A stretch of DNA of 64,000 nt from Persicobacter sp. CCB-QB2. Its GTDB lineage: Bacteria; Bacteroidota; Bacteroidia; Cytophagales; Cyclobacteriaceae. The notes under the pieces are model-generated. The model worked only from the letters and a program-made list of their open reading frames with translations, did not search any database and was not told where the DNA came from. The stretch lies in NCBI RefSeq assembly GCF_001274635.1, contig NZ_LBGV01000001.1, forward strand, positions 2,108,001-2,172,000. The letters run 5' to 3'. Numbering within the stretch: the first letter of the stretch is position 1; the number at the start of each line of letters is the position of its first letter. Of this stretch, positions 28,735 through 36,803 are shown piece by piece. A program made the translations under genes and the position numbers.

Positions 28735-29125
28735 ATAAAACCACGAATTGCGCTAATTAACACTAATTTTTTTGAAGGCATTGAGCGGTGGTTGTAGCCA
28801 CAAATTTCGCAAATTTTTGGGATTGGGTTGGGCGCGAGGGTTCTAAAAATGGGTGCTTACACTGGTCGTAGTGTTACAGCGAGCCGTGCGAGCTTACACT
28901 GGTCGTAGTGTTACAGCGAGCCGTGCGAGCATCACTACGACCCCATACAAGCCAAAAAGTTTATTGAATGAAAGTTGGCCAAAAGAAGGAAACCACGAAT
29001 TGCGCGAATTAACGTAAATTTTATGAAAGCGTTAGGCATGGTTTTAACCATAAAATCCTCTCTCCTCCCACTACCCAAAATAATTTTCAATTCGCGTTAA
29101 TTTGTGATATTGGTGGCTAAAAAAA
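28735..29125. repeat. AATT-type repeats and family B stem-loops
   Basis: AACCACGAATTGCGCTAATT (about 28740), GCCACAAATTTCGCAAATT (about 28797), and two family B hairpins at 28858-28945 (the first lacks its right arm; the second has GGTCGTAGTG and CACTACGACC) are present. A further AACCACGAATTGCGCG copy lies at about 28990. An inverted end TTCGCGTTAATTTGTG lies at about 29090, between the methyltransferase and wza. Confidence 0.75.
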
Positions 29126-29198
29126 GGGGCATTGTTATAGCGAGCCGTGTGCGTATCAATAGCCTATAAGCTCCCTCAAATTTGTAGCTCTCACCTGA

Positions 29199-29822
29199 TT
29201 ACAACCTGGCTTTAATTATCATACTCTTCCAGACAAATGGAATTCGACCGACCCCTTTAAAAGCGACCACTTCAAACCCTTGTTCCTCCAACAATTTGCT
29301 TAGCGTCTCTTTAGACCAAAACTTGATATGCCCTCCATCCCATAAAACTGTTAAATGTTTATCCCACTTGCCAAAAACAGCCATGATCAAATTTTTCCAA
29401 TATCCATGATAGGGGGTACTAATAATAATTTCACCGCCACCGTTTTTCAATAGCACATTTTTACAAAAACTAATATACTTTCGAGGGGCATAAAGGTGTT
29501 CTACTACTTCGGTGGAAATAATCGTATCAAAATTTAAACTTTGGATTTGAAAAGGCACCTCATCCGATTCTAAATCCTGAATGAAAAAACGCCCTTCATT
29601 CATTTCATTAGCTATTCGTATTCCGCTTTCACTTGCATCTGTTCCAAAGACATCAAAACCCCGGTCTATTAGAAAATTGGCTATTGCACCATTACCACAT
29701 CCCACGTCTAATATTTTCCGATTTTTCTTATTGTCTAACATCTCCTCAACTGGTGATACAAGGTATGAATGTGCATGACGAAAACCAGAAGTAGCATAAC
29801 CGTAATCCCTATAATTCCCCAT
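29199..29822 (-). CDS. SAM-dependent class I methyltransferase
   Basis: This gene encodes a 207-aa Rossmann-fold methyltransferase of the UbiG/Methyltransf_11 type. Motif I ILDVGCGNGAIANFL is at residues about 37-51, an acidic residue after strand 2 (FGTDAS) follows, then motif IV DTIISTEVVEHL. Substrate unknown; by position it may modify a capsule sugar or lipid. It stands alone between two repeat blocks, unlike the tight operon downstream. Confidence 0.88.
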   Translation of the reverse strand: MGNYRDYGYATSGFRHAHSYLVSPVEEMLDNKKNRKILDVGCGNGAIANFLIDRGFDVFGTDASESGIRIANEMNEGRFFIQDLESDEVPFQIQSLNFDTIISTEVVEHLYAPRKYISFCKNVLLKNGGGEIIISTPYHGYWKNLIMAVFGKWDKHLTVLWDGGHIKFWSKETLSKLLEEQGFEVVAFKGVGRIPFVWKSMIIKARL

Positions 29823-29879
29823 AGTCTTTTTATTTTAAAATAGAAACTCTATAAATAAAATACAATAAAAACCAAGGAT

Positions 29880-30190
29880 ACTTATCGCTCACAAGGCTAG
29901 GGTAGAGTTACTACGAGCCGTGCGAGCATCACTGCGCCCCCATACAAAGCCGCGGATTTTGCCCGTGAATTTTACTAAATGGAAGTTGGTCGCGAGTTAG
30001 AAACCACGAATTACGCGAATTAACACTAATTTTTTGCAAGGGTTGGGTGTTAGTTGTTGCCACAAATTTCGCAAATTTTTAGGATTATTTGAGCGGGAGT
30101 GCAATGATCAAAAGGGCATTGTGCTTAATAACCCCATTACAAGTGCTATTCCTAAAATTCCATTCGTGTTAAATTGGGAAATTTGTGGCA
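29880..30190. repeat. Degenerate family B stem-loop and AATT-type repeats
   Basis: A weathered family B hairpin (GAGCCGTGCGAGCATCAC, about 29917) is followed by AACCACGAATTACGCGAATT (about 30002), GCCACAAATTTCGCAAATT (about 30059) and an inverted end with GAAATTTGTGGC at about 30179. The rest of the 730-base gap (29823-30552) shows no gene. Confidence 0.65.
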
Positions 30191-30552
30191 AAAAAACTAC
30201 ATCCTCACTGCTCGACCCTATACAATACCGCGGATTTTGCCCACGATTTCTATTAAACCAGGCATTCCGAATATGGAGTCCACCCTTGCGATAAATACAA
30301 CAAAAAGAAAGAAAACATGCTCATTTCTAACATTTAGAAAAAAAAACGAAGTCCGAAAAATATATAAGAAATAAGGCTGTTTCCACCTGAAACAAGCTAA
30401 TCTTCAAAATATAAAAAAATGGAAATCCCTAAAAACGCAATCGAAAAGGATGAAAATCCGATTTGGCTGGCCAAAAAAATGACGAACAAGCCAGTGGCAG
30501 GCTCGTTCTTGCTACAACCTTCGGGACCAATTTCTAACAAATGTAAAGTTAA

Positions 30553-31041
30553 ATGCAAAATACCTTAACATTATTACCTGACATTGCCTCCCAGCTGGGA
30601 AAATTCCCATCGGTTGAGGCCTTTAGACTATTCTTAGCACAGGTCAGCTTTATGATCAAAGGGCTAAGACAAGACTTGTCCAATGATCAATTCAGCGAGA
30701 TCGTGGATGAGAAAAAGTTAACCAAATTACAATCTGACATCCGCAAAAGGGAAGGTGAGATTTCTGCACTTCAGTACAGCCTGGACAACCCCGTGGATGA
30801 AGACAGTCTGATCGATGATCAGATAAAGATGCAGGGACTACAAGCCGCCCTGGCAAAATTGAAGCGAACATTATCAAAAGGGGTGGATAAGGACATCATG
30901 GAAGCCCACGAGATGGCGCAAACCATGAATGCCATCGCCGATTTGGTGGAACTCGGAACAGCATTATGCACCGAATTCACCAATGGTGCTTTAGGTGCCG
31001 GAACAGTCACTTTCGAAGATACTGACTATACCGCTTCCTAA
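30553..31041 (+). CDS. Unrecognised 162-aa protein with coiled coil
   Basis: I do not recognise the family. The ATG at 30553 opens a 162-codon frame with Lys/Glu-rich heptad-like helix at about residues 50-105, no signal peptide and no membrane segment, and a small Gly/Ala/Thr-rich C terminus. That it is a real gene is supported by GC content similar to core genes and by a good terminator 23 bases past the stop (31064-31091). It is one of the few plus-strand genes in the polysaccharide half and is boxed in by repeat blocks. Confidence 0.65.
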   Translation: MQNTLTLLPDIASQLGKFPSVEAFRLFLAQVSFMIKGLRQDLSNDQFSEIVDEKKLTKLQSDIRKREGEISALQYSLDNPVDEDSLIDDQIKMQGLQAALAKLKRTLSKGVDKDIMEAHEMAQTMNAIADLVELGTALCTEFTNGALGAGTVTFEDTDYTAS

Positions 31042-31063
31042 GCTTATTTGTCCCGAAGGAGCA

Positions 31064-31091
31064 GGCAGGCCTATTAAAGGTCTGCCTTTTT
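31064..31091 (+). terminator. Rho-independent terminator
   Basis: GGCAGGCCT (31064-31072) pairs with AGGTCTGCC (31078-31086) with one G-T pair and loop ATTAA, followed by TTTTT. It ends the transcript of the 162-aa gene. Confidence 0.8.
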
Positions 31092-31094
31092 AAT

Positions 31095-31300
31095 AACCAT
31101 TGATTTTTGCCACAAATTTATGGATTTTGGTTGGGCGCGAGAAGGAAACCACGAATTACGCCAATTAACACTAATTTTTTGAAAGGTTTGGGTGGTGGTT
31201 GCTGCCACAAATTTATGGGATTATTTGGGCGCAGGAGCGCTAAACTGGTCGTAATGTTACGGGAAGTTGCGCAAGCATCACTACGCCCGAGGCATTCTCA
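31095..31300. repeat. AATT-type repeats and a diverged family B stem-loop
   Basis: GCCACAAATTTATGG (about 31109), AACCACGAATTACGCC (about 31147), GCCACAAATTTATGGG (about 31205) and a weathered hairpin with ACTGGTCGTAATG ... CATCACTACG (about 31243-31290) fill most of the gap between the 162-aa gene and the HTH gene. Confidence 0.65.
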
Positions 31301-31440
31301 GGGAGAGAGAAATAAAAGCATGAATTATATAAACTCATCATCGTGAATTCCCAATCATAAATCAGGCTAATTCCCTCTATACTTCTAAAATACAACAAGT
31401 CAAAATCCTTTTAGTCCGAGATACTTGCGACAATATTAAA

Positions 31441-32202
31441 ATGAAACAACTCTCCTATAGCGAAAGACACCATATTGAGCAGGCACTCCTTCAGCACCAC
31501 CGGCCCGCTGCCATCGCCCGCCAGCTAGGCCGGTCACGAGCCACTATTTGCCGTGAAATTAAGCGAAACAGCAAAGACGGCATTTATCAGGCTAGATCCG
31601 CTACGGAGCAATCGGAAGTAAGGAGACATATGGCCTTACTATTACGGACAGGGAAATTCTTCATTAAAAACAAAAAGCATGGCACCCTCAAAGCCATAAA
31701 AGCCGTGCACGACCCGTTTTTGAAATTCATAAAGCTTTTACCCAAACTTCATTACCATCATCGGACTTTCTCTCTCCACCTCCACGGCGGAGCTCCTACC
31801 CCCTTTGTATTTCACCTACCATACTGGCGAAAAAGAAAATTTGGCTTTCATTATCGAATGGGCGGCAGTCGATTGGATTGGGGAAGAGCTTTCTTTGGCC
31901 GAAGAACCTCCCTTGTACAAAAAAAACGAATGCGGCGAAAGCGCTTTACGAAAGTGGCAATCCCTTGCATTCCGGCTGTTTTCAGCCTAATGGAATACCA
32001 GCCACATTTACCAAAAAAACAATTAAGCCCCATCTCCATTTTGGTAGAGGTTGGTAGTACCGGCATGCCCTTTCATGAAAATAATCGCGCTATTACGCCA
32101 CTATTGGAGGATCGCCCTCTGGAAAATCCTGTAAATCTTACGAATTATCTTCAAAACCATCGCCGATCCTCCCAGCTATCCGGCCAATTGCAAAGCTGCT
32201 AA
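31441..32202 (+). pseudogene. IS30-type HTH fragment followed by incoherent frame
   Basis: The first 62 residues are a clear HTH_38 domain of IS30-type transposases (LSYSERHHIEQALLQ, AAIARQLGRSRATICREI, then YQARSATEQSEVRR). The rest of the 253-codon frame has no transposase catalytic motifs and an odd composition (His/Arg-rich). Between about 31733 and 31990 the next frame (+1) reads more like protein, ending EWAAVDWIGEELSLAEEPPL and so on. The locus is best read as an IS30 remnant or a fused, frameshifted relic, with no terminal inverted repeats found. Confidence 0.5.
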
Positions 32203-32282
32203 CTTAAAAAGTGGTCTTGGGAGATTTGTTGCATTTCGGAGTGGAAAGCGTTTATTACCATAACTCTATTTTTTTGAAAGCG

Positions 32283-32685
32283 TTGGAAGATGATGGTTGC
32301 CACAAATTTCGCAAATTTTTGGGATTATTTGGCTGCGAGAGCAATACTCAAGGGAACTTACCCTGGTCGTAGTGTTACAGCGAGCCGTACGAGCATCACT
32401 ACGACTACACTGGTCGTAGTGTTACAGCGAGCCGTGCGAGCATCACTACGAACCCATCCAAATCCGCAGAATGTAGCCTCGAAATTTACTAAATGGAAGT
32501 TGGTCGCGAGAAAGAAACCACGAATTGCGCGAATTAACACGATTTTTTTTAAAAGGGTTGGGTGATAGTTGTTGCCACAAATTGCGCAAATTTTTGGGAT
32601 TAGGATGGATGCGAGCACAATGATCAAAAGGGTGTGGTTATTCCTAAAATTCCATTCGTATTAATTTGGGGAATTTGTGGCTAAA
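32283..32685. repeat. AATT-type repeats and two family B stem-loops
   Basis: GCCACAAATTTCGCAAATT at about 32299, two tandem family B hairpins at about 32363-32452, AACCACGAATTGCGCGAATT at about 32515, and GCCACAAATTGCGCAAATT at about 32572. An inverted end with GGGGAATTTGTGGC lies at about 32668-32681, only about 10 bases from the stop of the sugar dehydrogenase. Confidence 0.75.
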
Positions 32686-32690
32686 AAAAT

Positions 32691-33977
32691 CTACAACCTC
32701 CCATCCACCAAATGCCTGGGCCAGGCGGCCTTCACATCAAATACGACCGATACAGCTTGTAAATATTCCTCCACGGGCCAATTCAGTAATTCAGTATGGT
32801 TGACCGCAAGAATAACTGCCGCGTACTGCTTGTTGACTTTTCCCAATAGATCGATATTGAAATTGCGCTTTACCTCCTGCGCATCCACTATAGGGTCAAA
32901 AACATCCACCTCTGCCCCAAAATCCTTGAGTTCCTGAATGAGATCCACCACTTTGGTATTCCGGATATCCGGGCAGTTTTCTTTAAATGAAATCCCCAAA
33001 ACCAAGACCGGGGCATCTTTGATCGGAATGCCTTTTTTCACCATCAGTTTGATTACTTTTGAGGCCACAAAGCTACCCATTTGATCATTGATCCGGCGAC
33101 CGGAGAGAATTACAGCAGGATGATGCCCCAATTCCTCCGCTTTCATGGCCAAATAATAAGGATCTACCGATATGCAATGGCCACCTACCAGGCCCGGGTA
33201 GAAAGGCAAAAAATTCCATTTTGTACGGGCAGCGGCCAACACTTCCTGCGTGTCCAACTCCATTTTATCAAAGATTACCGCCAGCTCATTCATGAAGGAA
33301 ATATTAATGTCTCTTTGGCAATTCTCGATAATCTTGGCCGCTTCCGCCACTTTAATGGAAGAGGCTAAATGCGTTCCGGCAGAAATAATTTCCTGATAGA
33401 GGGCGTCAATTTTACGGGCAATTTCAGGAGTGGAGCCAGAAGTGACTTTCTTAATCTGTCCCAGCTTTTTATGGCCATCTCCCGGCACGATACGTTCCGG
33501 GGAATAGCCTACAAAAAAATCCCGATTGAAAGTTAAACCAGAAACTTCCACTAAAAGGGGTACACACTTTTCCTCCGTAGCCCCGGGATACACCGTAGAT
33601 TCATAAATCACTACATCTCCCATGCTAAGCAGTTGCCCCACCATCCTGCTTGCCCCCAATAAAAAAGAAAAATCAGGTTGATGATGCTGATCCACCGGTG
33701 TCGGGACCGTAATAATATAGACATTACAATCCTTCAAAACAGAAAGTTCATGGCTCAATTGTAGGTCTTTGGCCTGCTGAATTTCTGCCTGAGGAACCAT
33801 TTTTGTTTGATCCACTCCATTTTGAATATCCGATACTCGCTGAGCGTCAATATCGAAGCCAATGGTGGGATATTTTGCTGAAAAAGCCACCGCGAGTGGT
33901 AGGCCAACATAGCCTAAACCGATAACCCCTATTTTCAGGGGAGCTTCCAGGGAGTTAATATGATGATTGCTTTCCAC
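32691..33977 (-). CDS. UDP-N-acetylhexosamine dehydrogenase (TviB/WbpA/WbpO-like)
   Basis: This gene encodes a 428-aa nucleotide-sugar dehydrogenase. The NAD motif GLGYVG is at 20-25, YSPERIVPGD at 158-167, and the catalytic C268 lies in GLVGGHCISVDPYY. These motifs fit enzymes that oxidise C6 of UDP-GlcNAc or UDP-GalNAc to the uronate more closely than Ugd or ManNAc dehydrogenase. The product would be an acidic capsule sugar. It is separated from its neighbours by repeat blocks and so is probably transcribed from its own promoter. Which epimer is used is not clear. Confidence 0.9.
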   Translation of the reverse strand: MESNHHINSLEAPLKIGVIGLGYVGLPLAVAFSAKYPTIGFDIDAQRVSDIQNGVDQTKMVPQAEIQQAKDLQLSHELSVLKDCNVYIITVPTPVDQHHQPDFSFLLGASRMVGQLLSMGDVVIYESTVYPGATEEKCVPLLVEVSGLTFNRDFFVGYSPERIVPGDGHKKLGQIKKVTSGSTPEIARKIDALYQEIISAGTHLASSIKVAEAAKIIENCQRDINISFMNELAVIFDKMELDTQEVLAAARTKWNFLPFYPGLVGGHCISVDPYYLAMKAEELGHHPAVILSGRRINDQMGSFVASKVIKLMVKKGIPIKDAPVLVLGISFKENCPDIRNTKVVDLIQELKDFGAEVDVFDPIVDAQEVKRNFNIDLLGKVNKQYAAVILAVNHTELLNWPVEEYLQAVSVVFDVKAAWPRHLVDGRL

Positions 33978-34009
33978 AGGGTAAATTTATCAGGAATGTG
34001 ATTGATTTG

Positions 34010-34700
34010 AGCTTTTTTGCCACAAAATTATGGAATTTGGTTGGGCGCGAGGAGGAAACCACGAATTGCGCGAATTAACACTAATTTTTTTGAAAGGGTT
34101 GGGTGTTGGTGGTAGCCACAAATTTCGCAAATTTTTGGGATTAAAATGGGCAAGAGAGCAATATACACTGGTCGTAGTGTTACAGCGAGCCGTGCGAGCA
34201 TCACTACGACCCCATACAAAGCCACAAAATTTAGCCTCGAATTTTACTGAATGGAAGTTGGTCGCGAGATAGAAACCACGAATTGCGCGAATTAACACTA
34301 ATTTTTTTGAAAGGGTTGAGCGGTGATTGTTGCCACAAATTGCGCAAATTTTTGGGATTATTTGGGTGCGAGAGCACTAAACTGGGCGTTGTGTCACAGT
34401 GAATTTATACTGGTTGTAGTGTTACAGCGAGCCGTGCGAGCATCACTACGACCCCACCCAAAGCCGCAGAATGTAGCTTCGAATTTTTACTGAGTGTAAG
34501 TTGGGCGCGAGATAGAAGCCACGAATTGCGCGAATTAACACGAATTATTTTAAAGGTTTGGGTGGTGGTGGCAGCCACAAATTTCGCAAATGTTTAGGAT
34601 TATTTGGCTGCGAGAGTAATACTCAAGGGAATGTTTTTCTTTAAAGCCCCACTACGGCATTCCATTCCTAAAATTCTATTCTTGATAATTTGGGAAGTTT
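34010..34700. repeat. AATT-type repeats with two family B stem-loops
   Basis: Composite units repeat here: GCCACAAAATTATGG (34019), AACCACGAATTGCGCG (34056), GCCACAAATTTCGCAAATT (34115), hairpin B (about 34168-34212), then again AACCACGAATTGCGCG (34275), GCCACAAATTGCGCAAATT (34332), hairpin B (about 34410-34453), GCCACGAATTGCGCG (34518), GCCACAAATTTCGCAAATG (34574). A worn inverted end lies near 34680. The gap between hepT-like and sugar dehydrogenase genes has no gene. Confidence 0.75.
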
Positions 34701-34721
34701 GCAGCTAAAAAATCAATATAC

Positions 34722-35129
34722 TCAGTCATAACCAGCCTGTACCTTTTGAAAATAGGAGTGCAGGGCAAGAATAGCGTTATAGTATCTATTAAGGATTTCA
34801 TCAATAGCCTCATGAAATAAAACAACATTATAGGTATGTGCCAAAAGATTTCTTTTACTAAGCATTTCCAACCATAACTCGCCATCATCAATAATCTCAT
34901 ACCTAAAAGCCTGTCGTATGACTTCCTTTGGGAACTTTGCTTCCACTTCCTGTTCCTCCAAATAATCCTTCATACACTTCCACGCTAACTCTAAAGTATA
35001 TTCAAAACGTTGAATTAGTCCCTCTTTCGCCAGGTCATCTAATTCAGCAATCCGCCCTACAGCTTCCTGTAATTGATGAAAAGCTAAATCAAAATTTTGA
35101 AAACGTAATTGAAATCTATTATCTTCCAT
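34722..35129 (-). CDS. HI0074-family nucleotidyltransferase substrate-binding protein
   Basis: This gene encodes a 135-aa all-helical protein of the HI0074 / NTase_sub_bind family (RFEYTLELAWKCMKDYLEEQ in the centre, NLLAHTYNVVLFHEAIDEI near the C terminus). It pairs with the nucleotidyltransferase encoded 17 bases upstream. Such pairs resemble MntA-HepT toxin-antitoxin modules, where the HEPN partner is an RNase silenced by adenylylation, but this member lacks a clear HEPN Rx4-6H motif apart from the LLAHTY segment. Toxicity is not shown by the sequence. Confidence 0.85.
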   Translation of the reverse strand: MEDNRFQLRFQNFDLAFHQLQEAVGRIAELDDLAKEGLIQRFEYTLELAWKCMKDYLEEQEVEAKFPKEVIRQAFRYEIIDDGELWLEMLSKRNLLAHTYNVVLFHEAIDEILNRYYNAILALHSYFQKVQAGYD

Positions 35130-35146
35130 TTAATTAAATCATTCCT

Positions 35147-35470
35147 CTAAACCAGTTGCTTCGCAAAAATAACCTTTCCCTCTTGATCGATATGATTTCT
35201 TAAAGGAAGATGGGTGATTTTTTCATAATGTAGAATATCCATAAAATAGGGAATGAAGGTTTCCTCTTCAATAAAGGATCGCAATTGAAACAATAACCGT
35301 TCATCCACTTGCTTACCATAAATGGCCAAATCTATATCAGATCCTCTTTTATAATTCCCCAAAGCTCGAGATCCGAAAATGACGGCACGCTCAATTTGAG
35401 GAAAACGGCTCAAAGCCTCTATTAGCTGCCGCCAGGACTGCTCGCTAATACCAAAATCTTTCCCTTCCAT
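35147..35470 (-). CDS. MntA/HI0073-like minimal nucleotidyltransferase
   Basis: This gene encodes a 107-aa protein with the NTP_transf_2 signature GSRALGNYKRGSDIDLAIYG (about residues 33-52): the GSxxxGxxxxxSDIDL motif with two metal-binding aspartates. The third acidic residue is probably D88 (YFMDILHY). First gene of a two-gene unit with the HI0074-like protein. It lies between the capsule antiterminator and the sugar dehydrogenase, boxed in by repeats, and is more likely a passenger module than a capsule gene. Confidence 0.87.
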   Translation of the reverse strand: MEGKDFGISEQSWRQLIEALSRFPQIERAVIFGSRALGNYKRGSDIDLAIYGKQVDERLLFQLRSFIEEETFIPYFMDILHYEKITHLPLRNHIDQEGKVIFAKQLV

Positions 35471-35574
35471 AGCAGTTTTCTTATTTATTTAAATTAGAAA
35501 GAATGTGGGAAAGGCGCAAGCTTTCCTGTCTGTAGTTGGAATAATGTCACGAATGAATACTTTTTTTTGAAAGC

Positions 35575-36215
35575 GGTGAGCGTTGTTGGTGGCCACAAAT
35601 TTCACGTATTTTTAGGATTAGGATGGGCAAGAGGGCACAAAACTAGGCGGTGTGTAACAGTAAATTTATACTGATTGTAGTGTTATATCGAATTTATACT
35701 GGTCGTAGTGTTACAGCGAGCCGCGCGAGCATCACTACGACCCCATACAAAGCCGAAGAATGTAGCCTCGAATTATTACTGAGTGTAAGTTGGTGGTGAG
35801 ATAGAAACCGCGAATTGCGCGAATTAACACGAATTTTTTTGAAGGGTTGGGTAGTGGTGGTGGCCACAAATTGCACAAATTTTTGGGATTAGGTTGGACG
35901 TCGGCACAATTATCAAAAGGGTGCCGTGCTTAATTCTTACCCTGGTCGTAGTGTTACAGCGAGCCGTGCGAGCATCACTACGACCCCATCCAAAGACGCA
36001 GAATTTAGTCGCGAGATAGAAACCTCGAATTGCGCGAATTAACACTAATTTTTTTGAAGGGTTGGGTATTGATGGTGGCCACAAATTGCACAAATTTTTG
36101 GGATAAAGTTGGACGTGGGCACAATTATCAAAAGGGTGCGGTGCTTAATTCCCCCACTAAGATCTGTTTTTCCTTAAATTTCATTCGTGTTAATTTGTGA
36201 AATTTGTGGCTTAAA
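35575..36215. repeat. AATT-type repeats with two family B stem-loops
   Basis: GCCACAAATTTCACG (about 35591), hairpin B at about 35697-35742, AACCGCGAATTGCGCG (35807), GCCACAAATTGCACAAATT (35863), hairpin B at about 35939-35984, AACCTCGAATTGCGCG (36021), GCCACAAATTGCACAAATT (36078). An inverted end GTTAATTTGTGAAATTTGTGGC lies at about 36189-36210, about 10 bases from the antiterminator stop. Confidence 0.75.
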
Positions 36216-36220
36216 ACCCA

Positions 36221-36718
36221 TCACATCTTCTTCAAAGCGACTTGCTCCATATTCAACAACAGCCCCTGCCCCAGGTTTTCAATACGCAGCAATACACGCC
36301 GCCCACCCTGAATGGCGACAATCTCGGCAGTCAGATCACGGAAGGGGCCATATTGAATCAATACTTTTTCGCCCTCGGCAAAAGCCTCTTCGGTGGCCTG
36401 GATCTGTTCTTCCTGCCCGATCATATAGCGCATGATGTCAATCTCTTGTTGGGAGACACGCGCAGCATCACCCTGAAATTGCACAAACCAGGAAGCCCCT
36501 TTGGTATTCAAAGCCTTTAAATAAGCCTGATCATCCTCCAGCTTGACAAACACATAGGAGTTAAATAATGGCACTTCTACCCATTTTTTCCGGTCGCTCC
36601 ATTGGCGTAAAACTTTATGGAGTGGGAGAAAAACCTCTAGCCCAACCTCTTCCAGTCGTTCTGCCACGACTTTTTCTTTTCGGGATTGGGTATAAAGGAC
36701 ATGCCAGCCTGCTTTCAT
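36221..36718 (-). CDS. UpxY-type NusG-like transcription antiterminator
   Basis: This gene encodes a NusG N-terminal domain (WHVLYTQSRKEKVVAERL; PLFNSYVFVKL) followed by a KOW domain (GEKVLIQYGPFRDLTAEIVAIQGGRRVLL), about 165 aa. The ATG at 36718 is chosen over the upstream in-frame start at 36793, because the longer form would read through a strong terminator hairpin at 36751-36783. UpxY-type proteins bind RNA polymerase at the 5' leader of a capsule operon and let it read to the end; this is the first gene of the polysaccharide region and fits that role. Confidence 0.9.
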   Translation of the reverse strand: MKAGWHVLYTQSRKEKVVAERLEEVGLEVFLPLHKVLRQWSDRKKWVEVPLFNSYVFVKLEDDQAYLKALNTKGASWFVQFQGDAARVSQQEIDIMRYMIGQEEQIQATEEAFAEGEKVLIQYGPFRDLTAEIVAIQGGRRVLLRIENLGQGLLLNMEQVALKKM

Positions 36719-36750
36719 CGGTTTTTTATTATTGTTGTGAAGCGCAATAT

Positions 36751-36783
36751 AAAAAAAGGGAAGCATTTCCGCTTCCCTTTTTT
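36751..36783 (-). terminator. Bidirectional terminator between T9SS gene and upxY-like gene
   Basis: GGGAAGC (36758-36764) pairs with GCTTCCC (36771-36777); A7 on one side and T6 on the other make it work in both directions. On the minus strand it ends the T9SS gene (stop at 36804). It also shows the antiterminator gene begins downstream of it. Confidence 0.85.
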
Positions 36784-36803
36784 CAAAAACCAAAACCCAG
36801 GCC

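Noticed and set aside
34722..35470. Classical MntA-HepT toxin-antitoxin call
   Set aside because: The helical partner fits the HI0074 substrate-binding family better than HepT, and no clear HEPN RNase motif is seen; kept as TA-like only.
36719..36793. Longer start for the UpxY-like gene
   Set aside because: The extension is translated from a bidirectional terminator hairpin and does not look like protein.
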